DNA of 64,000 nucleotides from CAZIQY01 sp964541605 (GTDB taxonomy: Bacteria > Desulfobacterota > Syntrophia > Syntrophales > UBA2185). Under the pieces are notes generated by a model. It saw nothing but the letters and a program-made list of their open reading frames with translations. It had not been told where the DNA came from and made no database searches. Position numbers and translations under genes: made by a program. Positions within the stretch are counted from its first letter, which is position 1. Each line of letters begins with the position of its first letter. Positions 53,813-63,700 of this stretch are shown in pieces. The stretch is from positions 1 to 64,000 of the forward strand of contig CAZIQY010000001.1 in NCBI GenBank assembly GCA_964541605.1, given 5' to 3'.

Positions 53813-54916
53813 TCATGACCGGATCCCCTCAATTACACTCCTCAACGCTTGCAAAAATTCCCCATTTTCTTCCCGGCTCCCGACGGTCACCCTCATACAG
53901 TTTTTTAAAACTCCGGGGCCGTTGAGGTTTTTAATCAACACCCCCCTGGCAATGAGGTCTTCATGTATGCGATCCGCATCTAAATCGCAACGTAAAAAGA
54001 TGAAATTCGCATCCGTCGGACAGGGATGAATCCCTCCTATCTTCCTCAACGCCTCGAAGAGTTCATTTCGTCTTTTGACGACCTCCGCTGCCTGATTCAA
54101 AAAAAACGTCAGATGGTCCATATAGAAGCCTGCCGCGACCTGGGAAAGGGCATTGATGTTATAGGGAAGCCTCACCTTATCAAGCTCACGAACAAAAGAG
54201 GCCCGGCCTATAAGAAAACCGAGCCTCATGGCAGCCAGACCCACCTTGGAGAGGGTTTTTAAAATCATCAGGTTATCGTATTTCGAAAACAGCGGTAACA
54301 GCGTCTTCCCCGAGAAGTATCCGTAGGCTTCATCAACGACCACGATTCCCGACGATTTTGCGATGATGGCCTCGATCTTTGTCTCGTCGAAGCAATTGCC
54401 CGTCGGGCTGTTCGGGTAACTGATAAACACCAGTGCGGGATTTCTTCTTTCAATTTGATCCAGCGTGGCATTCAGGTCCAGATCAAATGTCGTCGCTTCA
54501 AGAGGCGTCTCAATAACCACCCGGCCTGCATTCATGGCAATGATCCGGTACATCACAAAAGTGGGAACGGGTGCCATGACGGCCGCGCTCTTATCTGACA
54601 GGGCCGTACACAGGATATGGATCAGTTCATCAGAGCCGTTACCAACCATCAGCATATCCTGTTTTACTCCGTAATGCTGAGCAAACCTTTCCCGAATCAG
54701 GGGAGACCCCGGATCAGGATACCGGTTCAGATGAACCTTTTTCATCTCTTCGAACAGGGCATCCTTCAGGGACGGCGAAAGGGTGAAGGGGCTCTCATTC
54801 GCATCCAGCTTGATCCTGCAGGAAACAACGCCTGCATGATATCCACCCTGCCGGCGTATCTCTTCTCTTATGAGAGTCATTATATCCATGCCCTGCAACC
54901 GCCTTCCATATTCCAT
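53813..54916 (-). CDS. hisC: Histidinol-phosphate aminotransferase
   Basis: A PLP-dependent fold-type I aminotransferase, 367 aa from the first ATG. Seen: KLDANESPFTLSPSL, NRYPDPGSP, VGNGSDELIHIL, the NSPTGNCF loop, DEAYGYFSG, and the PLP lysine in KTLSKVGLAAMRLG, with the C-terminal substrate arginine in CMRVTVGSREENG. The family assignment is firm though a related aromatic or threonine-phosphate decarboxylase role is possible. Starts at 54916, 54889 or 54880 are all possible; the first overlaps the upstream lipoate ligase gene by 37 bp. No other his gene is present. Confidence 0.9.
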   Translation of the reverse strand: MEYGRRLQGMDIMTLIREEIRRQGGYHAGVVSCRIKLDANESPFTLSPSLKDALFEEMKKVHLNRYPDPGSPLIRERFAQHYGVKQDMLMVGNGSDELIHILCTALSDKSAAVMAPVPTFVMYRIIAMNAGRVVIETPLEATTFDLDLNATLDQIERRNPALVFISYPNSPTGNCFDETKIEAIIAKSSGIVVVDEAYGYFSGKTLLPLFSKYDNLMILKTLSKVGLAAMRLGFLIGRASFVRELDKVRLPYNINALSQVAAGFYMDHLTFFLNQAAEVVKRRNELFEALRKIGGIHPCPTDANFIFLRCDLDADRIHEDLIARGVLIKNLNGPGVLKNCMRVTVGSREENGEFLQALRSVIEGIRS

Positions 54917-55710
54917 CGTTCATTCATGTACTTATGCGTCATCAAAACCGCCTTGATTTCTTCTTCTTCAGGGCTCAGCTCTCCCTTGACCAATTCGATA
55001 CCCAGGGTCTTCTCAAAACCCGTCATTAACGCACGGCAGACCATACCTACATCCACCGCCCGATCCGTATGCTCACTGACCGACGTCACCGATTGTTTCA
55101 TCCGGAGAATTTGACGTTCGTAATCTCCGGAACGGGGCAGCATGACATCACAGGTCTTGAAAGGATTGAACTCCATCAGGATGGAGCCATGCTGAAGGAA
55201 AATACCGTGGGATCTTACCTGGGCGCTCCCGCATATTTTCCGGTTTTTAACCAGGAGCTCATACCGGGAAGGCGATGAAAAGCATGAGGCCTTCAGAGAA
55301 TCGCCATTCGGCGCCCGGCTGTTACCTTCCATTTCCGCTTCGATACCAAGAAGAGCCAGGCCACCGGCGATGCAACGACTGATGACCCGGTATGTTCCAA
55401 GTATATCCGCCGGGAACAGGGGGTTTGAATCCCTACCGACAACGGCATAGGTCACATCTCCCTCATGCAGGACCGCTTTTCCCCCTGTCGGACGTCGAAC
55501 AACAGGGATGTTCTTACGTCGACACGCCTCTATATCGACTTCTTTTTCTACATCCTGAAAGTACCCCAGTGATACCGTGGGGAATTTCCAGCCATAAAAC
55601 CTGAGGGTCGGCGGCATGTCTTCGTGCTGATGGAACCGGAAAATGGCTTCATCAATGGCCATATTCTCGAAGGCACCCAGTCGTTCGAAAGGAAGAAATC
55701 TCCATTGCAT
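54880..55710 (-). CDS. lplA: Lipoate-protein ligase A family protein
   Basis: A 276-aa BPL/LplA/LipB-fold enzyme that attaches lipoate (or octanoate) to lipoyl domains. The hallmark RRPTGGKAVLHEGDVTYAV is present, as is the lysine of RKICGSAQVRSHG that contacts the acyl-adenylate. It is next to gcvH, whose product is a natural acceptor. The start is the ATG at 55710; a TTG precedes it. There is no separate small C-terminal accessory domain. Confidence 0.93.
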   Translation of the reverse strand: MQWRFLPFERLGAFENMAIDEAIFRFHQHEDMPPTLRFYGWKFPTVSLGYFQDVEKEVDIEACRRKNIPVVRRPTGGKAVLHEGDVTYAVVGRDSNPLFPADILGTYRVISRCIAGGLALLGIEAEMEGNSRAPNGDSLKASCFSSPSRYELLVKNRKICGSAQVRSHGIFLQHGSILMEFNPFKTCDVMLPRSGDYERQILRMKQSVTSVSEHTDRAVDVGMVCRALMTGFEKTLGIELVKGELSPEEEEIKAVLMTHKYMNERWNMEGGCRAWI

Positions 55711-55719
55711 CAAAGAAAG

Positions 55720-56118
55720 TTAACCATCCCCCGCTTCCCTGAGCACGAAATCATGATATTCCCCGGAATCCAGAAGATCATCAAGCTCCTCCGGATCATT
55801 CATCTCCACAACAATCATCCACCCTGTGTCATGGGGATCGCTGTTGATGATACCAATATCATCCGTGATATCATCGTTGACGCTGATCACCTCACCGCTG
55901 ACCGGGGAAATGAGTTCAAAAACACCCTTTGCGGATTCAATCGCTCCAAAGGGCTCATCCCGTTCCACAGAGTCATCTGTCTCGGGAAGTTCAAGGGAAA
56001 GGACCTCTCCCAATTTCTCCTGAGCATAATCCGTAATGCCGATGGTCGCCAGATCACCTTCAACTCTGACCCATGTGTGTTCCCGATTGTAAAGCAGATC
56101 ATCCGGAAAAACCTTCAT
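55720..56118 (-). CDS. gcvH: Glycine cleavage system H protein
   Basis: A 132-aa lipoyl carrier with the lipoylation lysine K64 in ESAKGVFELISPVSG and the family start DDLLYNREHTWVRVEGD. It shuttles the aminomethyl group between GcvP, GcvT and GcvL. None of the other gcv genes is in the window. The neighbouring lplA (9-bp gap) likely lipoylates it. A dispersed repeat lies just upstream (56148-56286). Confidence 0.96.
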   Translation of the reverse strand: MKVFPDDLLYNREHTWVRVEGDLATIGITDYAQEKLGEVLSLELPETDDSVERDEPFGAIESAKGVFELISPVSGEVISVNDDITDDIGIINSDPHDTGWMIVVEMNDPEELDDLLDSGEYHDFVLREAGDG

Positions 56119-56147
56119 ATTTAAACATCCTGCTGCTATTTTGATGG

Positions 56148-56286
56148 TTTCGTAAAAAGTCCATTTTGGCCCGTTTTTGTCATTCCGGCGAATCCCGGAT
56201 CGGAGTCCGGGACAGGCGCGGGAATCCAGTATTTTCAGCCATTACCTGGATTCTGGGTCAAGTCCGGAATGACAGAAAAGGGAATT
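56148..56286. repeat. Dispersed palindromic repeat, copy C
   Basis: The longest copy of the family: TTCGTAAAAAGTCC, then TCATTCCGGCGAATCCCGGA, a short GGAGTCCGGG palindrome, GGAATCCAGTATTTTCA, and an inverted arm GGATTCTGGGTC...AGTCCGGAATGACA. It fills most of the gap between gcvH and the peptidase gene. Confidence 0.75.
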
Positions 56287-56297
56287 TTTCAAAGGTC

Positions 56298-57386
56298 TTA
56301 ATTCAATACGGTGAAGCCCTTGGGCATTTTCGTCAGGACTTCACACCCATCTTCCTTCACCAGAACCATGTCCTCAATCCGTATCCCCCAGAGGTTCGGT
56401 ATATAGACACCCGGCTCTATGGTCACAACCATTCCCTTCTTCAATACATGCTCGGATTGGATCGAGATTCTCGGCGCCTCGTGGACATCCAGACCTACCC
56501 CATGCCCTGTACCGTGGGAAAAATATTCCCCGAGGGTTTTGCTCTCTATAAATGATCTCGCCACGCGGTCAATCTCTCTGCACGGCACACCCGGCCTCAC
56601 TGCTTCCAGCGCCCGGTCATGCGCCTCCTTGACCACGGCATATACTTCTTTCTGCCTGTTTTCTCCGTTTCCGATCGCAACCGTCCAGGTTTCATCAGAA
56701 TGATACCCCTGATACACAGAACCGCAATCAATCATCACGACATCCCCTCTCTCGATTCTGCGCGATCCGGGTTTTGCATGGGGCAACGAAGAATTGGCGC
56801 CGGACGCCACAATGGTCGGGAAAGCAATCTGGTCGGCGCCACATCTTCCCATTCTGAATTCCAGCTCCAGAGCGATGTTTTTCTCTCTTACCCCCGGCTT
56901 GATCAGCTCACGAACATCCGTCAAGGCACGGGAAGAGATTTCTGCTGCCTTTCTCATGCGGGCGATTTCCGTTTCATCCTTGACGGTTCTGATCGCAGAG
57001 ATTTCATCGGATATCGGCTTGAGGGCCACCCTTTTCATCTTGCTTTTCAGTTTTAAATACGAATGGACATTCATGGCCGCTGCTTCAAAACCGACGGTTT
57101 TTATGCCGCTGTCCATCAGAGCGGATTCGATGCCGTCAGCCTTTTCCCGATACTCAACAACCGCAACATCTCCCACTTCTCCCTGCGCCTGACGCGTATA
57201 GCGGCCGTCGACCAGCAGGGTTTTTTGATCCTTTCCGATCAGCAAGGCCCCGTCACTGCCCGTAAAGCCTGTCAGGTAGCGGATATTCTTCATGTCCAGA
57301 AAGAGGATCGCGTCCACACGTAAATCGGGAAGCCCCGACCGGATCCGCGAGATTCTTTCAGAGGGAACCGGCGCGTCAGGAAGCAT
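56298..57386 (-). CDS. M24-family Xaa-Pro aminopeptidase/dipeptidase
   Basis: A 362-aa creatinase-fold metallopeptidase. The N-domain (about residues 1-125) shows FLDMKNIRYLTGFTGSDGALL; the catalytic domain carries the five metal ligands in MIDCGSVYQGYHSDE (two D), HGTGHGVGLDVHEAP (H), TIEPGVYIP (E) and GIRIEDMVLV (E). It cleaves N-terminal or dipeptide bonds before proline. The ATG at 57386 overlaps the TPR gene end by 11 bp; the alternative TTG six codons earlier is less likely. Confidence 0.94.
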   Translation of the reverse strand: MLPDAPVPSERISRIRSGLPDLRVDAILFLDMKNIRYLTGFTGSDGALLIGKDQKTLLVDGRYTRQAQGEVGDVAVVEYREKADGIESALMDSGIKTVGFEAAAMNVHSYLKLKSKMKRVALKPISDEISAIRTVKDETEIARMRKAAEISSRALTDVRELIKPGVREKNIALELEFRMGRCGADQIAFPTIVASGANSSLPHAKPGSRRIERGDVVMIDCGSVYQGYHSDETWTVAIGNGENRQKEVYAVVKEAHDRALEAVRPGVPCREIDRVARSFIESKTLGEYFSHGTGHGVGLDVHEAPRISIQSEHVLKKGMVVTIEPGVYIPNLWGIRIEDMVLVKEDGCEVLTKMPKGFTVLN

Positions 57387-58047
57387 AATGGCGTATCCTG
57401 TCAATATTTTTAAGCCAGCGGGTCAGTTCCTGAACCACCCCCTCTTTATGCTTTTTGTCCCTCAGAATCATGTTGACTTCACCGAGTTTATCCATGGCTG
57501 CATGATTTTCCGGATCGTTCTTGAGAATCTCATTGAGGACATCCGCCGCCATCTGGAGATAGCCCTGCCTGATGTAAAGTTCCGCAAGGGTTACCGTATA
57601 GAAATCAGGCGCAACATGGCTGATGTGGTCATCCTGTTCTGCTTCCATTCCATCTGCCGAATCATCCAGGGTAGCTGCAAGTGTACGGAGTTTATCGGAT
57701 AATTTTTCCGCATCCGTCGTTTCGGGATTGATGGATATGAATTTCCGGTAAAACCTGATCGCTTCGCGGGTCAGACCGCCTTCCAGACAGATATCTCCCA
57801 TGAAAGCGTAGATTCGGGACAACTGGAGGATCGTATTCTCCACTCCTTCAAGAACTTCCTCGATCCTGTCCAGCTTTCCCGTTTTCATCAGGGCATGACA
57901 ATACACAATGTTCGCGTCGGTATCCACGGGATACCGCTTGAGCCACGACTCGGCGTAATCGAGAGCTTCTTTATACAAACTCTGATCCAGATACGCCTGG
58001 GCCGTTGAAAGAAATGCCGCTTTTTCCTTCAAGTCATTGTCATGCAT
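57376..58047 (-). CDS. TPR-repeat protein
   Basis: A 223-aa soluble protein rich in tetratricopeptide-like helix pairs (about residues 8-120 and 140-210; for example YKEALDYAESWLKRYPVDTDA and LAELYIRQGYLQMAADVLNEIL...DPENHAAM). There is no signal peptide or enzymatic domain. The ATG at 58047 was chosen because a promoter-like TTGACA lies downstream of the longer alternative start. It overlaps the peptidase gene by 11 bp. Function unknown; likely a protein-interaction module. Confidence 0.8.
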   Translation of the reverse strand: MHDNDLKEKAAFLSTAQAYLDQSLYKEALDYAESWLKRYPVDTDANIVYCHALMKTGKLDRIEEVLEGVENTILQLSRIYAFMGDICLEGGLTREAIRFYRKFISINPETTDAEKLSDKLRTLAATLDDSADGMEAEQDDHISHVAPDFYTVTLAELYIRQGYLQMAADVLNEILKNDPENHAAMDKLGEVNMILRDKKHKEGVVQELTRWLKNIDRIRHYAS

Positions 58048-58435
58048 ATCATCTTGTGTTTTAAAGGGTTTTGGCAAGTCTGCAAATAAAATTATCGAGC
58101 CGCTGAAAGCTGTAACACAGCACCTATAGTGTGTCAAGCAAGAAATCCTGCACGTGACACTCTCCATTCAAAGAGCAGAACTTCGCAGATATGGGCTTCC
58201 CCATACTACTATGAAGAACTAAGCAGCAATATGAGCATTCTGTGAATTTTGCCGAATAACCGGTGAAAATGACAGATTATCAACAGGGAAGCGGATGATG
58301 GCCATATCATTCAATCGATGTAGCAGCATGGCTAATTGGCGGGGATCAAACGTTATCTGTCCATGATTCTCATCTGATGGATGACATCGTATATGCTGGC
58401 ATATTAGTTGCTGTTTTAAATTGGGTTATTCATGC
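58048..58435. other. Intergenic region between divergent TPR gene and pilin operon
   Basis: About 390 bp without a supported gene. On the minus strand a TTGACA (58132-58137) with a poor -10 near 58110-58115 and the small palindrome GCTGTAACACAGC may form the TPR-gene promoter. The centre shows nothing recognisable. Confidence 0.45.
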
Positions 58436-58463
58436 TTGATTTTAACCTTCAGATGTATATAAT
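58436..58463 (+). promoter_or_regulatory. Promoter of the minor pilin operon
   Basis: TTGATT (58436-58441), a 16-bp spacer and a perfect TATAAT (58458-58463). The predicted start near 58470 gives a leader of about 150 nt. Confidence 0.6.
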
Positions 58464-58480
58464 GGGAAAAACATTGAGAA

Positions 58481-58500
58481 GTTGTGATGCAGGTCACAAC
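58481..58500. promoter_or_regulatory. CRP/FNR-family operator-like palindrome
   Basis: GTTGTGA-N6-TCACAAC, a perfect 7-bp inverted repeat with the exact TGTGA-N6-TCACA core of CRP sites. It lies just downstream of the predicted transcription start, a position that would fit repression, or activation of a promoter further downstream that I do not see. Confidence 0.6.
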
Positions 58501-58618
58501 GTAGAATGAAAAAAAGGATATAATGGCTGCAACCAATCAAAAAAATCTCTTGCCGAGCGGATAGAGCATGCACTGAAATTGAAACCGGGTACTTTGCAAT
58601 TCATTTAGGAGAATAGGT

Positions 58619-59092
58619 TTGAGGCGGCGAAACGGGTTTTCATTGATAGAATTGATCATTGCCATGGCCATTCTGGCCGTGATGTCAACCATTGCCGTCT
58701 TTTCCTGGAACCGCTATGTGACAAACTCCAATCTGAGAACGGCGACCCGGGAACTGGAAGCGGATATCTTTCTGATCAAGGAAAGGGCCGTAGCGGAGAG
58801 AATCCATTATCGCATTACCCTGAACGTGGGCGCCAATAATTACACGATTGACCAGGGGGGGGCCGCAACGGGGGATCCGTATAATACCCTTCAGACGAAA
58901 AGCCCGGCGACACTTGGATCCGGCAACATCCTGCTCGACACCACGTTTGCGGGGACGCAGATCATCTTCCAGCCCAGAGGCACCCTGGCAATGGGAACAG
59001 GAAATGTGAGACTCCGAAACAATCGAAACTCCATCGCGACGATCACCGTGAATATTACAGGAAGAACCCATGTTCAATTTGCGATGCAATAA
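58619..59092 (+). CDS. fimT: Type IV pilus minor pilin, FimT/GspH type
   Basis: A 157-aa pseudopilin starting with TTG behind TAGGAG. The short basic leader LRRRNG is followed by FSLIELIIAMAILAVMS, a class III signal sequence with cleavage after G6 and Glu at +5. The body is a GspH-like beta domain. It is the first of five overlapping genes and would be part of the minor-pilin tip complex that primes pilus assembly in the inner membrane. Confidence 0.88.
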   Translation: MRRRNGFSLIELIIAMAILAVMSTIAVFSWNRYVTNSNLRTATRELEADIFLIKERAVAERIHYRITLNVGANNYTIDQGGAATGDPYNTLQTKSPATLGSGNILLDTTFAGTQIIFQPRGTLAMGTGNVRLRNNRNSIATITVNITGRTHVQFAMQ

Positions 59093-59501
59093 TAAAGGTA
59101 TCAGCCTTGTCGAAGTGGTCATTGCCATCTTTCTCACCACCATCGGCGTCCTTGCCGTTCTCTCCCTGCAGCCGTCCGCCTGGCGGACCGCCACCCGTTC
59201 GGATTACATGGGCAGGGCCGCGGGGATCCTGCAGAAAGAACTGGAGACTCGGGAGGTTTTTATCATGAATTGCTGCAACGCCGTCGCTGCGGGCGCCACA
59301 ATAACCAACGTTCTTGCCAGCGGCGAAGCGGCGGCGCAGCCGGGCGATGCGACCTTCACGGTGACAACGACGATCACCGAGATCGTCATAAACAGCGCCT
59401 GGCGCGTCGACGTCCGGGTTGCCTGGGCCGGCCATACGGGCATCATAGAAAGCATCGTGGTCACCCGGCAGCAGAGATTTCAGGGAGCGTGCACATGTTG
59501 A
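59070..59501 (+). CDS. pilV: Type IV pilus minor pilin PilV
   Basis: A 143-aa prepilin with leader MFNLRCNNKG and hydrophobic helix ISLVEVVIAIFLTTIGVLAVLSL, Glu at +5, and the PilV-like SLQPSAWRTATRSDYMGRAAGI stretch. It contains paired cysteines (NCCN and the terminal CTC). It overlaps fimT by 23 bp and pilW by 7 bp. Confidence 0.87.
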   Translation: MFNLRCNNKGISLVEVVIAIFLTTIGVLAVLSLQPSAWRTATRSDYMGRAAGILQKELETREVFIMNCCNAVAAGATITNVLASGEAAAQPGDATFTVTTTITEIVINSAWRVDVRVAWAGHTGIIESIVVTRQQRFQGACTC

Positions 59502-60229
59502 CGGAGAACAACAAAGGGCTCACCCTGGTCGAAGTCGTGGTGACGGCCGCCGTTTCCATGATCCTGATGGGCGCCATCTACATGGCCATCAACTCCGCCC
59601 AGCGGTCCTCCATGGGCATCGAGCGCAAGGTCACGGCGCAGCAGGATGTGCGTCCCGCCCTGGAGCTGATGGGGATGGAAGTCCGGATGGCATCCTACAA
59701 TCCGACGTTTACGGACACTATCTGGCTTGATCCGGGAAACTGTTTCAGCGTCTCCCCAAACTTAACTTATCGGGGCATTCAGGATGCGACGCCGACATCT
59801 ATCATCATTGAAATGGATATCGATTCGACCGGGGTCGTGGGCGATAACACAAATGAGATTATCAGATATAATTATGATATAGCAAACCAACGCATCACCA
59901 GACAGACAAGAACCCCGACCAGTTGCAGCACTGCGCCAAGCCAGCCTTTCCTGGGCGATGCTATCGGAAGTCTGAATCCGAGAACAGTCCTTGTAGTAAA
60001 CGATGTCAACGGCGACGGTGCTTATACCGAGGGCACGGATATTCCTGTGTTCCGTTATTACGATGGATCCGGCGCCCTTATCCCGGAGGCAAGCCTCCCG
60101 GCAGCCATTCCGAATATCCGGAGAATCGAAATCACCCTGGCCGTCCAGACGGAAGATGTTGATCCCAATACGAACCAGCGGAGATCGCTCATCTATTCAA
60201 CGAGCGTCATTCCGAGGAATCATAATTGA
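59495..60229 (+). CDS. pilW: Type IV pilus minor pilin PilW
   Basis: A 244-aa prepilin with leader MLTENNKG, then LTLVEVVVTAAVSMILMGAIYM with Glu at +5, followed by a larger globular domain. It contains a DVNGDGAYTEGTD loop that looks like a calcium-binding site, and the PilW-like QRSSMGIERKVTAQQDVRPALELMGMEVRMA-type helix. The ATG lies within the pilV stop region (ATGTTGA), implying coupling. Confidence 0.86.
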   Translation: MLTENNKGLTLVEVVVTAAVSMILMGAIYMAINSAQRSSMGIERKVTAQQDVRPALELMGMEVRMASYNPTFTDTIWLDPGNCFSVSPNLTYRGIQDATPTSIIIEMDIDSTGVVGDNTNEIIRYNYDIANQRITRQTRTPTSCSTAPSQPFLGDAIGSLNPRTVLVVNDVNGDGAYTEGTDIPVFRYYDGSGALIPEASLPAAIPNIRRIEITLAVQTEDVDPNTNQRRSLIYSTSVIPRNHN

Positions 60230-60756
60230 TGCTGTCCCGAGGAACCATGCTTAACAAGAGAACATATGCCATATTAAGACGCCGCCACCTGAATTCCGAA
60301 AAGGGTTTCGCCCTCGTGGCCGCGGTGCTGGCCTGCCTGATCCTCCTGGCGCTCGCCATGCTGGTGATCCATCTCTCCACGCAGGACCTCCGCATCAGCG
60401 CCAAAACCGTCGGCGAGAAAAAAGCCCTTTCCGCCGCAGAGACGGGCATCCATCAACTGATGCGCACTTTCGATCCTCAGGCCACGGGAGGGCTTGGATC
60501 GTTCGCGGCAACTGACGTCGTCGTGGACACTGTAAACGCTCCGGGAGACGTCTATTCCATCGGCACCCCAACAATACCCACCCAAGGCCCTGCCTTCCTG
60601 CCCATTGCGGGATACTCCATCGGCGGCGGGCAGTCCTGGGGACAGAGGCGCTATGATGTGGACATCACCGGGCGGAACACCAGCTACGCCACACGGATTG
60701 TCATCGGCGTCGGCGTCGGTTTCGGTCCTATTGAAATTTCCACCATGTCAAGATAG
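60229..60756 (+). CDS. pilX: Type IV pilus minor pilin PilX
   Basis: A 175-aa prepilin-like protein. After a long basic leader ending SEKG comes FALVAAVLACLILLALAMLVIHL; position +5 is alanine rather than glutamate, as is common for PilX/GspK-type tip pilins. The SAAETGIHQLM segment is typical of PilX. The start at 60229 overlaps the pilW stop as TGATG; an ATG at 60247 is an alternative. Confidence 0.83.
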   Translation: MLSRGTMLNKRTYAILRRRHLNSEKGFALVAAVLACLILLALAMLVIHLSTQDLRISAKTVGEKKALSAAETGIHQLMRTFDPQATGGLGSFAATDVVVDTVNAPGDVYSIGTPTIPTQGPAFLPIAGYSIGGGQSWGQRRYDVDITGRNTSYATRIVIGVGVGFGPIEISTMSR

Positions 60757-60765
60757 GGAGGTCCT

Positions 60766-63700
60766 ATGAAGACAAAATGCATTTATCTCTTCATGATAGG
60801 CATCATCATGTTTCTGTTTTCCGGCATCGTTCAGGCGGACACACCCGCTCCCGGCGAGGAGGCTCTCTTCACAACATCCACCGCCCCCGACGCCCTGATC
60901 CTTCTGGATCTGTCGGGGAGCATGGACTGGAACCCTGCCGGCGATGATAAACCCTACGGCCACAGTCTGTCCTGCACGGCGGATACGACATACTGTACGG
61001 GCTCCGGCTGCACCGGCGGATTCTGCGGCAGTTCCAAGACGGGTTGCAGCATCAACTGCAGTCGTCTCGCCATCGCCAAACGAGCTATCTTCAGCATCCT
61101 TGACGACAACAATGACGGTACGATCAACGCCTCCGACGAAGGCAGCCTGGGGGTGAGAATCGGTTACATGAGATACTACAATTGCAGCAGCGACGATACG
61201 GGCGGCAGTTACACCAGCGGCTGTATTCAAATACCGGGCTCAAGTTCAAGCAGGCGGTACATCGGTTCCAAATACAGTCAGATTTACTGCGCCAACAGCA
61301 CAAGCTGCACCATGACCAGCGGATCGAGCTCTTCCTACTGTGTGAACGGCGAAAGCGCCAGCGGCGGCACCCCCCTGGCGTCGGCACAGAATGAAGCGAA
61401 GATCTATCTGGACGCCCACAAGGCAGCGGACAGCGCCAAAGCCTGCCGTCAGAAATTCGTCATCTTTGTCACTGACGGTTCGGATACTTACGCATGCAGC
61501 GGCAGCGGAGCTGAATGCCAGTCGCACCAGTATAAGCGAAGGAGAGCATCCGTAGAAAAAGCCATGGCGCTTGCCGATGCCGGCTACAGGGTCTTTGTAA
61601 TTGGTTTCGGCTCCACCATGCCTCCCTATCTCCAGAACACGCTCAACTGGATGGCCTATTACGGCGGGACGGACAATCCTGGCGCCACGAACTCCGCCAT
61701 CACCACCGCTTATGACCCTTCCACAGTGACGAGTTGCGGTGCGGACAGCGCCGCCGTGGCGGATGCCTGTTATGATTCTTCCTACCCATACCCGGGTCCC
61801 GGCACTTCAACTGCCAGCTTTCGGGCCAGTTCCAATGACCCCGGCTACATGACTCTTTCCGGATACGCCTTTCTTGCGGAAAATGCCGATCAATTGGCCG
61901 CCGCCATGAAAACAGCCATTACCATCATTCGGGAGGCCACCTATTCCTTTTCCCAGGCCTCCGTCCAGTCCTCCCGAACCCAGGATGAAAATTTCCTCTA
62001 TGAAGGCTCCTTCCAGCCCGTCCCCAACGATACCTTCTGGCTCGGTCATCTGAAGAAGTTCAGGATCAAGACAACTGCCGGGGAGGCCTGCGGCGTCGGC
62101 GGCATTTGCGGCGTCGGTGCAGACGCACATGAATGCGTCATCGGCGACGTTTGCGGCATCTCCGACACCTGGGGTGCGGATGGGGACGCGGGAACGGTTC
62201 TTCAAGCGACGCCCCATTCATCACGGACAATGTATACCTGTATCGGCACTTGCAGTGCTTCGGGAACACTCTCTGTCTTTTCAGACAGCATCGACAAGAG
62301 TTACTTTGCCGTAAGTACGGATGCGGAGCGAGACGCCGTTGTGGGATATTTCCAGGGAAATCCGGCATACAATCCGGACAACTGGAAACTGGGGGATGTC
62401 TTCCGGTCCACACCGATTACCGTGGGAACGCCCTCGGCATTTTTCGACGACGTCCGGGACGCCAACAACGCCTTTGCCACTCACCGGACCACTTACACCC
62501 GGTCATCATTGAACGGTAAACGTCTCATTGTGGCCGGGGCCAACGACGGTCAGTTTCACGCCTTCAAGACGAGCAACGGATCGGAAGCCTGGAGCTTCTT
62601 CCCTCCCAATCTGCTGCCAAAGTTGAAAAATATCTATCACACCGGCCATCCTACCTCCCTGACGCATCAGTACTTCGTAGACGGTCCGGTGACGGTCGCC
62701 GATGTCTGGCTGGGCAGCGGCAGCGGCACCGGCAAATCCGCATCTGAATGGAAGACCATCCTCGTTTTCGGGGAGGGTCGGGGCAGCACGGACCGTCTAT
62801 GGAGCACCTCCGCCTCCTGTGATACCGGACTGGTAGGCCTTTACGATGCAAGCCACACCAATTACTGCGGCTACTATGCCCTGGATATCACGGAATCCCT
62901 GAGCCCGAAATACCTGTGGAAAACATCAGGGGTGTCCATCAATACCTTTAACGCCACCACCCAGGCGCCTTACATGGGAGAGTCCTGGAGCAGAATGATG
63001 ACAGGCAAGGTAAGATATAGCAGCGGCGGCACAGTGACTGAAGAAAAATGGGTCGGGTTCATCGGCGGCGGCTACAATGGCGGAAACTGCACAACGCTGC
63101 CGTGCGACACCCGGGGGAAGGGTTTCTTCGTCATCAACCTTGAGAACGGGTCCGTCCTCTGGAGCTATACACTGGCCGATAACACATCCATGGTTTACAG
63201 CATGCCGGGGCAACCGGCCATCGTGGATACGGATAACGACGGTTTCATCGATACAGCCTATCTCGGAGACATAGGCGGCAACGTGTGGCGCCTTACCTTC
63301 TGCAGGGATCAGGATACCACATGCAGCAAAGACAACTGGGGCGGCAGCAAGTTTTTTAATCCCCCTTCCACCCGGCCGATTTATACCGGCCCCTCCACAA
63401 CAAAAGACACGTCCGGAAATCTGTGGGTTTACTGGGGCACCGGAGACAAAACCGACCCCACGGGCACCGGCACACAGGATTATTTCTATGCGGTCAAAGA
63501 TCTTGACCGTGTCAACCGCACCAGCACTTACAGTTCCGTCGACACTCTTACCGGAAGCCAGGCCTATGATCCCCAATCAATAAATCCAGGGTTCCGCATA
63601 CAGCTTGGCACCTCTGAAAAGGTCCTGTCGGATTCGACGGTTTTTGGCGGGGTCGCCTATTTTACGACATTCACTCCTTCCAGCAGCACCGATCCCTGTG

